Source: Phytophthora quininea
Taxonomy: Eukaryota; Oomycota; Peronosporomycetes; Peronosporales; Peronosporaceae
Direction: 5' to 3'
DNA: 64,000 nt
Assembly (NCBI GenBank): GCA_011947345.1
Contig: JAAVTG010000001.1
Coordinates: 248,001-312,000, forward strand
In this document: piece after piece, positions 32,500-43,857 of the stretch
Numbering within the stretch: position 1 is the stretch's first letter
Layout of the letters: each line of letters begins with the position of its first letter
Translations under genes and position numbers: made by a program
Notes under the pieces: model-generated
Told to the model about the DNA's origin: nothing
Databases searched by the model: none
What the model saw: only the letters and a program-made list of their open reading frames with translations

Positions 32500-32821
32500 T
32501 GTGAACTACGTTCGGTGCTGCTCTACCCCATGGTGGAGAGCAACGAGAGCAAACTGCTGCGTCTTGCGTCTTGCATCTTGTGTGTGTGTTGGCTTTCAGA
32601 CGGGATGCTGCCCGGTATTTATGCGAATCGAAGCATGACAGGAGACCGGGAACTGAGTATGAGCATGTGCGATCCTCCGCGACTAAGAAATATATATATT
32701 CTAATCGTTTATAAAGTCGAGGAAGAGCGTTTGGACTCGACACCCAAGTGGATGCAGCTAAAGGCCAGTGGAGAAACAGCATCGACAGGGTGACGAACTT
32801 GTGCTTTCATGGAGCTGCACA
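31045..32821 (+). repeat. Right arm of the ~1.78-kb inverted repeat
   Basis: Reverse-complement partner of 28196-29974. Similarity begins at TTCGCCAAGACGG inside the coding region and ends at TTTCATGGAGCTGCA about 320 bp after the stop, so the boundaries ignore gene limits on the 3' side. Confidence 0.9.
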
Positions 32822-33171
32822 CACGGCAAAACGCACCGCTAAATGCTTCCAGCAGAAGGCATCCAAGCGATTATGAGCCTCTCGTCATGAAGTCGCGATA
32901 GCAGTTACTCCTGAGCGTGACGTTCCCCGTCGACACGGCACTCTCTGGCGAGACCGAGTCTTGCTGGGAAGGCAATATCTCGCGTCGACTCTCGCCGCAT
33001 GCTATTCCACTGACCTTTAGCAAGCATCGAAGCGGTAGCATGCACGAACAACACTTTGTATAAGGAAAAATACTTACGAGTTTCTCGTTCCAACTTGTTG
33101 GTGTATTCAATGTTTATACTTTAGATAGTTTGTAGTAACTCGATGGTGTACTTCGTGGCGATTCGCCTCGT
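32822..33171. other. Intergenic, no gene seen
   Basis: 350 bp between the pseudokinase B flank and the pseudokinase C stop. Short open frames only; no motif recognised. Confidence 0.45.
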
Positions 33172-34658
33172 TCAGTTTATAAAAGCGCAACGCAGTTCTG
33201 TTGCACAATCCCCACTCCGCCTCAGCAGCACGTGCTTTTGTTGTGACGCAGCTTCCTCGTCCATAGCTTCCTTCCATGCCAACTCTTCCACCATCTCAAC
33301 CAGCTGAACCATCGACGGTCTATTCGCCGGGTTGTGTGCACAAAGTTGCTTGAGAACTTCCCATTCGTCGTCGCGAAATCCGTCAGGACGAGGATAACAC
33401 TCTTCATGGCGTAGTTTATCTACGATTGTATCGTCACCATCGGTACTGTACGGGGTTTCACTAGTTCGTGCTTCGATGACACACATAGCGAAGGCGTACA
33501 CATCCCCGGCCGGCGATGGGTCGGGTCCATTGTCGAGATTGTACTCGGGACTCTTCCATCTATCGATCGCGCCTGTAGCAGCCTCCCTATTGAGCTCGAA
33601 GTGGCAGATCTTGGGGATCTCTCCGTCAGCGACGAGGATGTGGGAGCACTTCAGATTGCCGTGGACTCGCCCTTGCTGGTGCATGTAGTTCAGTCCGTGA
33701 GCTACTTGCAGGAACATCCTCCACAGTCGACGCTGGTGGGCCTCGTGGTTGTCGCCGTCCGCGAAGAAGTTTACAAAGTTGCCGTGAGCAGCGGCATCTT
33801 CCCACACGACGAATGTGTTCGAGTCCAAGTGGGAAGCTCCCAACATCTTGACGATGTTCTCGTGCTCCAGCCCATACCACGTCTCCGTCGCTTGCAGAAA
33901 CAGCTTCCTAGCGTGGCCAGAGTCCACCGACAAATACTGAGCTACCAGACGCGTCTCTCGATCCCAAACTCCACGATGCACCTCGCAGCTCTTTACTATC
34001 TCGACGAACTTATCGATCTCGATCTCGACTGGCGCAATGAAAAACTTTGGGATCCTCGGAACTTTTACTCGAGAGTCCCTGACCACTTTCTTGAAGACGT
34101 TTCGCATCAGCAGCGCCTGCTCCAGCGGCATCTCTGCCTGGTGGAAGTCTACTTCGTACTTGATGATCGCCAGCACCTCGATGATCTGCGCATTGCGCAG
34201 TCCACGCATCGCGACGCGGCGGTTCTCACGTTGCTTCGGAACTGGTCGTACATGTGCTCTCGATCCTCCACCCAGTGGGTTCTCCAGTCGTCGACAAGGC
34301 CCAATGGCGCCAACAAGGCGTCGACCTCTGCGTGCATCCTCTCCAGCTCCTTGAGAGTGGATCTCTTGGTAGCGAACCGAACCAGCAGCTGCTTGCGCTT
34401 GTGCTTGTCCAGCAGCGCTCGGAACCTCATTGACAGTTTTCCCAGCAGCAGCAGAGCGACCGTCGGTCGGCAGAGCTCGAGGGCGCAGCATCTTCCCTCT
34501 GCGACCTGCTGGAGTCGACTGAGCCGGCTGCAGAGGCGGCAGAAGAGTCGCTGGAACTCGTCGCCGGGGTCTTGGCACTGCGTCAACAGGGCGGAGGGGA
34601 TCAACGGCGCGTCAGGGCCCTCCAGAAACGTGCGGACGAGCTGCGGGACGTGGAGCAT
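33172..34658 (-). CDS. Pseudokinase C, lacks all three catalytic motifs, one frameshift
   Basis: It starts at ATG 34658 (MLHVPQLVRTF). The helical N-terminal half is distantly related to pseudokinase A (EVDFHQAEMPLEQALLMRNV parallels A's EIDFFKA segment). The kinase-like C-half has NIVKMLGASH, GLNYMHQQGRVHGNLKCSHI, a KICHFELN segment where DFG belongs, WKSPEYN, DVYAFAMCVIEAR and NPANRPSMVQL. The beta-3 Lys is replaced (VAQYL), HRD is HGN and DFG is HFE, so no catalytic residue is left. The frame changes once near 34210-34225. Same orientation as A and a paralogue of it, not part of the inverted repeat. Confidence 0.8.
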
Positions 34659-35299
34659 GCCTTATCGTTTGTGTCTATGGGGACCGGAGCGCCCCAGATC
34701 GTCAGCTGTCCCACACGTCGAGCAGATGTATCTGCCCTCTGGAAGAGCTGGACGGAAAATGAAGCGAGCAGTACTGTTGCTTTAGGATTCACGTTTGTGA
34801 GTTCTGTTAATTTGAACGGAAGATACCTTTGTTTTTGTATGGACGTAAAAATAAACAGATGGTTAGAGCTAGAAGAGGTAAATTTAGTTGAACCCACTCG
34901 ACGGCAGTTGAGAAGACCGGTACTGCGACGTTAACGCGCAATGTTGGTCGATGTTCGCCCAAGAGAGCGTGTGGACTGCTGCAGTTTCGTTACCGCATGC
35001 CGTTCACAAACCACTTGATACCGCTCGCTCAGATGTGATTTTGATCCCACGCTCAAGATTGTTGTCATTGTCGTTTGAACAGTTGCTGAACGACGTCCAA
35101 AACCCAATTGCTTCCTCGTTCAGATGGTGGTGGCATATTTCCAACGCAGCCAGCTAGAAGTCTGCGATATCGTCATTCAAGCTAGCGCCTGGCAGGTGCA
35201 TACTTTAGGTTCATTTTGTGACAAGGAAACTGAGGAATGAAGCTCGCCCGAACGCAGTATTCCCAATCAAGAACATATAAAAATGGTTAGAGGGACTGA
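34659..35299. other. Intergenic, no gene seen
   Basis: Upstream region of pseudokinase C followed by the 3' flank of the first LPMO. Only short open frames without motifs; moderately AT-rich around 34800-34880. Confidence 0.45.
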
Positions 35300-36194
35300 T
35301 CAAGCTTGCGCCTGCTTCTTCAAACGACGGCGAGCAGGGGTGCATTTGGTGTCGGACGTCGCGGTCGATGGAGTTGCTTCGTTTGCTAAAGAAGCTGCTC
35401 TGGGGTCTGCTTTGGGCGCCGAGGGCGAAGATTGAGACGCACTCGACGAAGTTCCAGTTGACGGAGTTTCCGCGGGCGAAGTCGAGTTTGACGTCGTCGT
35501 CGTTGAGTTGCCACTCCCCGACAAAGGCACCCAGTTGACTGTATACAAAAGAAAGATTAATTTGGTTCAAAGGAATAATCGACAAGCTTTTGGAAAACGT
35601 ACTGTACGCCTGCCACTGCGGATTCTGGAATCCAAGCCAGTAAATCGTGAAGACACGCTTGCCGTTGCAAGACGAATAATCCGCAGGCATCATCGACCAT
35701 CTCCCCGAATGGTTCGATCCTTTGGGGTAGTCGGACTCACAATCGTCGCTGTGGAGAACCATCTTGTCGTCGACATAGAGCTCACACGGTCCCTAGCAAA
35801 ACAAATGTTAGCAGGAAACTACCGCTACTCGTTTCCAACGGTTTCTACCGTGTGTGTAAAGCCGCCACCGTCGTTGCCAAGCCATGTTGCTCTGCCATCC
35901 GATGGAATCGGCTGCGGCTCTACATCCGTACGCGTGAAGCCGCAGTTTTTGTCTTTGACCATGTCCACCACGACGTCCTTCACATGCATGCTCTTCTGAG
36001 CAGCCATCGTTTTATACTTCCCCACTTGGTCGCCACCCGAGCCGATGTCCCAGTAGTTGTCGATCTGGGCAACCCAGTTAACGGTGGACTCGCCATCTTG
36101 AAATGTCGGCTTCGGTTCCGCAAGGTGTCCGTTGGAGTCAGCGAGGGAAAATGTCAGCAGCGCGACCGTGGAGGACAAAACCCTCCTCAAGCAT
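35300..36194 (-). pseudogene. LPMO AA17-like paralogue 1, probably inactive
   Basis: Exons 35849-36194, 35603-35792 and 35300-35538. It aligns with its neighbours: NYWDIGSGGDQVGKYKTMAA, VKDVVVDMVKDKNCGFTRTD, DGGGFTHT, CELYVDDKMVLHSDDC, ADYSSCNGK, IYWLGFQNPQWQAYS, then a Ser/Thr tail. Three faults set it apart. The His that becomes residue 1 of the mature enzyme, and copper ligand of the His brace, is Asn (SNGHL instead of HGHL). The conserved VNCVPL Cys is Trp (VNWVPL). The only ATG near the family start (36194) is out of frame with the signal peptide. Intron positions match paralogues 3, 5 and 6. Confidence 0.75.
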
Positions 36195-36389
36195 CCTTCG
36201 ACGCTGTGTATTCCAGGACTGTTGGTGGAATACAACAAATGCAGAAATGAGAGTGAGTGAAATACGCACGAGCGGATGCGTATGACTCCTCGTTTTAACG
36301 CTGTGGCGACTTGCCATTGTGTTTGTTCGGTGGAAGTGCATACAAATCAAGACAGTGTCAACCTTGCAATCACTGCGAAAACGCCTAAC

Positions 36390-37446
36390 TTATTGGTGGT
36401 TTGATGCAGTCGACTTGGTGGTGGTCTCCTTCTTTTCGGCCTCACAGGCACGCATTCTTAGAGATCTCATGGAATCTAAGTGGGCCAAAATCTTGACGTG
36501 AACAAGTTTATCGCATAAAGGAAAGCTACCGGTAGCAATTGTACGAAACAGCAAAACTAGTGTAAACGCAAAGAAAAACACTCGTTCAAGATCGATCTCT
36601 TGATCGAGTCGATCCTCACGCGCGCAGAGTCTTTTTTGAAGACGGCGTGACCGAGTGCACTTCGTCTCGGCCTCAGCAGAAACGTTTTCAGTCGACGGTG
36701 GCTGGGTCTCCGCCTTTGGTGCATCTGTCGCTGCCGGAGCCTCGGTCGCTTTGGTAGTCGTGGCGGGTGTCGAAGTCGACTCTGTCGCGGACAGTGTCTG
36801 CGCAGGTGTCGATGAACCACTCCCTTTCAACGGGACGCAGTTGACTACACCAGACAAGCACAACAAGAGTTAGTTACCGTCAACCAGATCATCTCGTGAA
36901 CGTACTGTACGCCTGCCACTGAGCGTTTTGGAACCCGAGCCAGTAGATCGCCAAAGTGCAATCTCCGTTGCAGGATGAGTAGTCGATGGGCATTTCCGAC
37001 ATTTGGTCGGATCCATCGGGACCGCCAGGGTATTCGCCCTCGCAATTGTCACCGTGAAGGACCAGCGTGTCATCGATGTAGATCTCGCACGGACCCTGGT
37101 GAGTAAAGCCGCCACCACCATTGCCCCACCAGATCGCCTTGCCATCGGTGGGCACTGGCTTCCGGTCGACATCCGTCCGGGTGTAACCACAAGTAGCGTC
37201 CCCGACCATGTCCAGCACGACGTCCTTGACACTCACACCCTTCTCCGCAGCCATAGCCTTAAACTTGCCGACTTGGTCACCGCCGGACCCAATATCCCAG
37301 TAGTTTTCGATGAGAGCGACCCATTCAACGGTAGGCTTACCGTCTTGGAAAGTTGGCTGAGGTTCGTAGAGATGGCCATGGCCGTCGACGATATTGGCGA
37401 GCACGAACAACGCGAAGATCGATGACAGAGTGACCCCGCAAAACAT
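36390..37446 (-). CDS. LPMO AA17-like paralogue 2, two exons
   Basis: AA17 enzymes are copper monooxygenases known from Phytophthora that cut pectin oxidatively during plant infection. From ATG 37446 a signal peptide (MFCGVTLSSIFALFVLANIV-) leads to HGHLYEPQPTF with His at the mature N-terminus. Then NYWDIGSGGDQVGKFKAMAA, WWGNGGGGFTHQGPCEIYID, HGDNCEGEYPGG, IDYSSCNGDCTLAIYWLGFQ and a Thr/Ala/Pro-rich tail ending near TKCTRSRRLQKR. Exon 1 36906-37446, exon 2 36390-36844. Unlike paralogues 1, 3, 5 and 6 it has no intron in front of GPCE. The frame runs ~50 residues past the usual tail end; an A6 run near 36635 may hide the true stop. Confidence 0.85.
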
Positions 37447-37895
37447 CGTGCGCAGAAGACAGGGAAACTGGAAATGGCGACTATAACCTGCCTGGCATGA
37501 CGTGAGCTGCGACCACCTCGACTACTAGAAACCAACAGCGAGAGGCTTCATGAACCTTCAATTGTAAAGGCAGGAGGGGTCATCTGCTTTAGGCGAAAGT
37601 CATGACGATATGAGTGGTCTTTGTCATCAGCGCTATAGGACTGTAGCGGACGTTCTCCTTGGCCTCTCGGCGATTAGATTTACGTAGAGGAAGTGAGGTG
37701 ACGAGAATTAACGTCGTTGACGTGCAACGTGGGAAGCAGTGTCAAGAAGGCAGGTAAAGTTTACGAACAGCGCAATCCGAAAGTTTATAGTTTTTCGATG
37801 GCGGAGGAAAACGGCACAGGTTGCATTATCACGACAAAACACGAAGGTCCTCAGCTATTCACAAGCCATGCTCTTAGGCGACATCGTCGCTCTGC
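37447..37895. other. Intergenic within the LPMO array
   Basis: Upstream region of LPMO 2 and downstream region of LPMO 3. No ORF with support. Confidence 0.5.
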
Positions 37896-38866
37896 TTAGG
37901 CCGTCTTACGGAGACGACGAGCTGGCGCCTTGCACTTGGTATCCGTCACAGGAGCCTCCGTCGCGGGAGTTTGATTATCCTGGTTGTTCTGGTTGTCCGT
38001 GGACGGTGCTTGGGTGGCAGCCGGAGCCTCGTTACCAGTCGATGAAGACTCGGGTGACTCATTCGACTGGTCTGACTGGTTCTCAGTGGACGGAGCCTCA
38101 GTTGATTTGTCGTCGTTGCCCTTGGACTGGTCTCCTGTCGACGACGACTGGGTCTGCGTCTGCGTTGACGATCCATCGCCCTTTAGCGGCACGCAGTTGA
38201 CTGCACCAGGGCCCAAAGATCAGTATCGTGTCTAGCTGAACAAACACAACTCAAGAACTCACCGTAGGCTTGCCAGCCAGCGTTCTGGAAGCCGAGCCAG
38301 TAGAACGTGAACATGCAGTTTCCCTTGCATGACGAATAGTCCACCGGCATCTCGGACATTTTGTCTGACCCGACGTCACCACCTGGGAACTCGTCCTCAC
38401 AATCGTCGCTGTGGAGAACCATCTTGTCATCGATGTAGATCTCGCAGGGGCCCTGTTGCCAGACAACGCGTTAGCACTTGCGATCTCTGATGAAAGTCCC
38501 AACGTAACACTGTCGTACCGTGTGCGTGAATCCTCCTCCTTGATTGCCACGCCAAATGGCTTTCCCGTTAGAGGGAATGGGCTGTGCCTCTCCGTTCTCG
38601 AGCGTGTTGCCGCACTTCTTGTCTTTGACCATGTCCAGCACCACGTCCTTCACCGACATACCCTTTTCCTTGGCCATGGTCTTGAACTTGCCAACTTGGT
38701 CTCCTCCGGTTCCGATGTCCCAATAGTTGTCGATCATCGTGATCCAACCGACGTTGGGGCCGCCATCCCAGGACGGTTTGGGCTGGTAAAGCGTCCCGTG
38801 GGCGGCAACCTGAGAGGTATAAGCGACGAGACCAATGACCGACGATAACACGATTCCTGACAGCAT
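37896..38866 (-). CDS. LPMO AA17-like paralogue 3, three exons, intact
   Basis: Exons 38519-38866, 38263-38452 and 37896-38200, all GT-AG. The signal peptide MLSGIVLSSVIGLVAYTSQV is followed by AAHGTLYQPKPSW, so His1 is kept but the second residue pair is GT rather than GH. Conserved core: NYWDIGTGGDQVGKFKTMAK, VKDVVLDMVKDKKCGNTLEN, GGGFTHT, CEIYIDDKMVLHSDDCEDEF, VDYSSCKGNCMFTFYWLGFQ, then VNCVPLKG and a Thr/Ser/Asn/Gln-rich tail. The C-terminus is KCKAPARRLRKTA, which contains an RRLR tetrapeptide. It is a complete, apparently functional copy. Confidence 0.88.
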
Positions 38867-39441
38867 CGTTTTCGGTGAGATCTCGGTGTACTTGGCAGAT
38901 TGCAAATTGCGGAGTGAGGGCTTTGGGTCTGTGCGCCTCGGTGAGCCAGCCAATAGTGTAATCAACGACGTGAGCAAGAACGACTAAACCGAACTAACTG
39001 CAGGTAAGAAGCTCATGATTAACGCAAGTGCTGGCAGATCCTCCTCCGGAATCGCGGTGAACAAGGTCGAAATCGTGCCCGACGTTCCCGCTTCGAACAT
39101 CAAACGGACAGCGACACTTGAAGCAGGGTCGCTCGGCTGTTTTCGGCGACCGAATGAGTAGAGGTGCGCCGTTCTCAAGATGCGTTTGCCTCTGCAAAGC
39201 TGGTTTCGGGGGTTGAAGCCAAGCACGCGCGCGACAGCCGAGCAAGGGCCGGACAATGCGTCGATCCACCTCTACGGTCGTTGACGGGTCGAGGACGTCA
39301 ATACGTGTGCGAACCATCTACGATCGTAAGTCGAAGGTAAGATAGCCTTGCATTTTGTTAGCAGCACACGACTCAAAGTATCCAACTCAGCAAACCCAAA
39401 CAGAGTATCCGTGAGGCATACAGTGACAAGCCACTCGCGTC
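38867..39441. other. Intergenic within the LPMO array
   Basis: 575 bp. A minus-strand frame of ~90 residues (39256-38984) exists but has no signal peptide or motif. I would not call it a gene. Confidence 0.45.
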
Positions 39442-40321
39442 TTACTTACGACGACGGTTGCAAGTCGAGGTGGTGGTGGACGTTGCAGCTTCGTTCGAGA
39501 TGGATCCCGTACTCTCCACGGTTGGCGTTTCCGTAGCAAGAGCTTCAGTGGCCGCCTCTGTCGTCTCCGCTTCATCTGCCGTCTCCGAAGCGCTCATTTG
39601 ACTGGATGCGGCAGCCGTCGTTGTAGGCGCAGTCGTGGTGGCGGCCGCACTTGAATCCACCGCTGCACTCGTCGTGGTGGAAGACGCAGTTCCATCGCTA
39701 GCAATTGGAACGCAGTTGACTACAGTAACGACACGTTAGCAAATACTTTACCAACTCGAAATCGCACGTGACACTTACTGTAAGCCTGCCATTGTTCGTT
39801 CTGGAAGGCCAGCCAGTAGATCGCGAGCGTGCAGTCTCCATTGCAAAACGAATAGTCGATCGGCATCTCCGACATGACCCCCGAATTGTCGGCGCCACCA
39901 GGATACTCATCCTCGCAGTTGTCGCCGTGCAGCACCATAGTGTCGCCAAGGTAGATCTCGCACGGACCTTGGTGCGTGAATCCGCCGCCACCATTGCCGA
40001 GCCAAATGGCTAGACCGTCCGTTGGGATGGCCTTCGGGTCCACGTCGGTACGAGTGTAGCCACACGGATAGTCCGGCGCCATTTCCAGCACCACGTCTCG
40101 AACGGTGACGTTCTTCTCCTTGGCCATGGTTTTGAAGATACCGACCTGGTCCCCGCCAGAACCGACCTCTTCCCAGTAGTAGTCGATGTTTGCGACCCAC
40201 TCGACGGTGGACTTGCCGTCCATGAAGGTCGGCTCGGGTTCGTAGAGGTGGCCGTGGGCATTAGCGAGGGCGCGAAGACTAGCAAGGCCACTGCAGAGGA
40301 TAGCGCTACACAGGTCAGCAT
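39442..40321 (-). CDS. LPMO AA17-like paralogue 4, two exons, one frameshift
   Basis: It starts at ATG 40321 (MLTCVALSSAVALLVFA) as a signal peptide, then slips one frame near 40275-40285 before NAHGHLYEPEPTFMDGK. His1 is kept. Core: GSGGDQVGIFKTMAKEKNVT, MAPDYPCGYTRTD, WLGNGGGGFTHQGPCEIYLG, HGDNCEDEYPGG, IDYSFCNGDCTLAIYWLAFQ. Exon 1 39779-40321, exon 2 39442-39719. As in paralogue 2 there is no intron before GPCE and the codon there is CAG (Gln). The tail is Thr/Ala/Glu-rich and ends TSTCNRRRK. The frame slip in the signal peptide is probably a sequence error. Confidence 0.82.
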
Positions 40322-40656
40322 TGCGGGAGTCGGGAGGAGTTGCGAATTTCAGGTTGCGACGACTATTGGAAATCGAAAAGTGAAAGTGTCGGGGGAAGGC
40401 AAACTCAAACCACCGGTGGCAGCATGCGCCGCAGACTCTGGTCGGGGAGGCCTCCGTACGGACCGGGCGACCAATATGTGCCGTCCCGATCCTTGTCGAC
40501 TAGGTGAGCTCTTCATTCGCGTTCATGTTCTTTCGAGTAATGTGATGCGGTTAATCGTCTGTTGTCCAGATGTTACTACGGACGCCAACATCTCGGTGAG
40601 ATTAAGGAAGTTCCGTCAGAAGGTTCGCACACAATTATTCACTCTTCACGTCCACA
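40322..40656. other. Intergenic within the LPMO array
   Basis: 335 bp upstream of LPMO 4; nothing recognised. Confidence 0.5.
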
Positions 40657-41688
40657 TTAAAGTAGCAACACTAGTCTGCTTTTAACCCACGTCGAGGCTA
40701 GTTTCCTTTCACATATATGCTCAATTCGTCGACGTTTTTTCAGGCGACGACTTGGCGCCTTGCATTTGGTGTCTGTGCCGGTGGCGGGGGCGTCTGTCGA
40801 TGGCGTTTGGTTGTCGGCAGCCGGCGCTGGGGTCGACTCAGTTCCTCCTGACGAATCCCCGGTCGATTGGGCCTCGGCTGCCGGGGCCTCAGTGGTTGCC
40901 GTTCCATTCGTTGCGCCTTGTCCAGTCTCCGTTCCAGTCGACGATGACTCAGTTGACGTCTGCGTTTGCGTCGACGGACCACCACCACCGCCTCCAGATC
41001 CCGTCAACGGAACGCAGTTAACTGGGAGCAAAGACGGTATTAGCTACTGCAGCGAAGCTACCACAAAGAAGACAACGTTAACTTACTGTAGGCCTGCCAC
41101 TGTGCGTTCTGGAACCCGAGCCAGTAGATTGTCAGCATGCATTTCCCATTGCACGAGGAATAATCGACAGGTATCTCGGACATCTTGTTGGATCCGTTGG
41201 GTCCTCCGGGAATTCTTCTTCGCAGTCGTCGCCGTGCACCACCATCTTGTCGTCGATGTAGACTTCACAGGGGCCCTGCATGACGGTTTCTACGTTAGCT
41301 TATATCGGCGTACTACAGTTCCTAACAGAGCCCGTACCGTGTGCGTGAAGCCGCCGCCACCATTGCCCCACCAAACCGCCTTTCCGTCGCTAGGCACCGG
41401 CTTTGGGTCCGCATCCTCGCGCGTGTAGCCGCACTTCTTGTCCTTGACCATGTCCAGCACCACGTCCTTCACCGACATGCCCTTCTCCTTGGCCATGGTC
41501 TTGAACTTGCCCACCTGGTCACCGCCTGAGCCAATGTCCCAGTAGTTGTCAATGAGCGTGACCCACTCGACGGTCGGAGCGCCGTCCTCGAATTCCGGTT
41601 CCGGCGACTTGAGGTGACCATGGGCATCGACGTGCGATGCAAACGCCAGCAGCGCAATGGCAGAAGATAGAGCGACGCCCGCCAGCAT
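40657..41688 (-). CDS. LPMO AA17-like paralogue 5, three exons, one frameshift
   Basis: Exons 41338-41688, 41087-41275 and 40657-41021. MLAGVALSSAIALLAFASHV is a signal peptide, followed by DAHGHLKSPEPEFEDG with His1 intact. Core: NYWDIGSGGDQVGKFKTMAK, DKKCGYTREDADPKPVPSD, WWGNGGGGFTHT, then CEVYIDDKMVVHGDDC. In exon 2 one C is missing near 41205 (CCTCC instead of a three-C run), which throws FPGGPNGSN out of frame. The tail is Gly/Thr/Ser/Pro-rich and carries KCKAPSRRLKKRRR near the end. It runs on another ~20 residues to 40657, so the native stop may be masked. Confidence 0.82.
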
Positions 41689-41777
41689 CTCGTCAAAAGT
41701 GTGTTGGCACCAACTAAACGAAACTAAAAGTGAGTGAGCGAGCACTTGGCGCCAGCAGAGCTTTACACTGTAATAGT

Positions 41778-43215
41778 CAGGCATGCTCAAACGGGGCATT
41801 TTGAAAGTCGATGGGATTTGATGTAAAATGGGCAGAGTTGGGAAACTTCAAAGGGGCATTGCACAGGAAATGTATTGAATTGCCAGAAAACCCTAAAAGG
41901 GCACTAGCTTACGCATGGAAATGTACGTGAGGTTAGCCTACGTACGCTCTGTTGGATCAGAAACTCACTGTTGTGCTATAACCTTCTTGCTTGACTCCAA
42001 TCTGTCTGCCAGCTCCATGACTTCGAAGTATTGACGCGCTTGCAGTTCTTCTGTGGACCAGCTACACCGTTTAGCGTACTGAAATCCCCTTCCACAGTAT
42101 GGGTTCCTGGAGCAATACTTGCGAGACCAACAGCAAATTCGATGAGCGCTCCAAATTCACCACAAGGTTCGACTTTAGCCCACGCGTCTTCAAGCGACAG
42201 ATCACCTTGATCCTTCACCTTTATGCAAACATCACGCTTTAGCTTGTATTCGTGGATCAGGTTCTTGCGCTGGCTCCAGATCTCCTCGGTTGCCGATTCA
42301 CCTAGGTATTCTTGCAATTTTGCTGAATGAGCGATCAGCAGACGACGGAACGCTCCATCCGTACACTTCACGATGTCAATCGACCTCGTTGGAGGCGCAT
42401 CGCGGGCTTCTGCTGCAATATCGAGCTTGATATCGGTAATTCCGTCGATCATCACGGTCTGAGCTGTAGTAACAGCTTCCACCAAGTCTTGCTGACTCGT
42501 TGATTGCTGGGATTCAGTCGGTTCATTTACTTCATTGAGTTGTGGTATGTCTTCATCCTCGTGGAAACTCGGGGTATCTTCGTCTACCATGTCCGCCAGA
42601 TGCGCTGAAACTTCCAAAGCCTCTTCGCCATCTTGATGCTCGTGGATGCTTGGTTGGTCCAGAGCCATGCCAGCGAAACCCACTTCAGCTCCTTGACGGC
42701 ATGTATGAACATTGTGGTGTCCCGTGGCAATCTTGTCGAAAAGGTCTCTTGAGTGAAGGCAGCATCACGGTTAATGCTCAGAGACCTTTGGTAAATCGAC
42801 AGTTGGCTCACCTTCGTCATTTCGCTTTCAAATTTCAACGCCAGTGATAAGTGGAGTTCATTCAGAGCAGCGTATTGTTCGCGCATAGTAACCGTTTTAT
42901 ACTGCAGCTTGCGAAAGCAGGCGCGGATCTTCTCGGTCAACTTGCAGACCACAAATAGGCACAACCACCATGCGTCACTCGATTTCGTGTTAGCCTTTTC
43001 GTCTTGGAGAATCCCAAGACGAACGTAGTTCTTCAACAGAAAGTGGCATGCATCGTGTATCAACTCCCAACGTGTCGGTATGTAGGTAACAGCAAATGTT
43101 GGCTGGAGAACTCCTTCAACAGCCTAGAATCCGAGCGGCAAAATGGGCACTCCTGGAGAGTTTCAAAAGGGTTTTTGGCTTTTTATGTGCATAATGCCCC
43201 GATAGAGCATGCCTG
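41778..43215 (-). mobile_element. hAT element A (1,438 bp) with perfect 8-bp target duplication
   Basis: The ends are inverted: CAGGCATGCTCAAACGGGGC at 41778 and the reverse complement of CAGGCATGCTCTATCGGGGC ending at 43215. They are flanked by GTAATAGT at 41770-41777 and again at 43216-43223, a perfect 8-bp target-site duplication, which is the hAT signature. On the minus strand there are two reading frames (about 43063-42584 and 42683-41976) with an acidic middle (DMVDEDTPSFHEDEDIPQLN) and a C-terminal IAPGTHTVEGDFSTLNG block like hAT transposase ends. The length and split frames say it is non-autonomous. Element B (46355-47627) is a close relative in the opposite orientation. Confidence 0.9.
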
Positions 43216-43857
43216 GTAATAGTGCAGTTCATACAGCGAGAGGTTCTCTTCGGTGTGCGACCGTCTATCGTAAAGGTGTCTGCGAAATCGCCCAGCTGGG
43301 CTTCCGGAAGCGCCGAGTAATGATCTGCAGCGGGCCGTTTATTATTCAGGTCCGGTACCGGTAACACTTTGCGGAGCGACAGTCGTCGTCACGACGTCAA
43401 AGGAAGAGGAGAGCGACTAACCTCGAACCCCGAGATGAGTTATGATCAATTTGCAGGCGGCAACGGTGGCCCTGAGCTGGTTTTCAGCCTGCCAACCTGC
43501 ATCTTCCCCTCGTTACGATAGAGATTGGAGGAGAAGGAGCGTGTTGTCTTTCGCGTCTGTGAGTCCAGTCCGCCTCATCTTCGATTGCGTGCGCCGCTTT
43601 CCGTCGGAGATTATGCTTTCTCGCCGTCCGTGGCAATCAAATGGTCATGGATGGCACTGCGACTATGAATGTCGAGCGAGGAAAGTCTTTTGTGGTCCCA
43701 ATAGGACATGCCTTTACGAAAACTTACCGCTCACCGGAACGTTCGACTTCGTGCTTGCTTGTCGTTAAACCCCTTGGTTCCCGAAAACGATAGCATTAAG
43801 CATCGCTCATTACGACATGCACGCGTGCGGGAGGTGTTCGACGTTCCGATGTATCGA
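43216..43857. other. Intergenic after hAT element A
   Basis: No gene recognised. 43655-43740 resembles 44755-44880 (shared TATGAATGTCG and ACATGC-TTTACGAAA blocks), which marks duplicated 3'-flanking DNA of LPMO tails. Confidence 0.4.
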
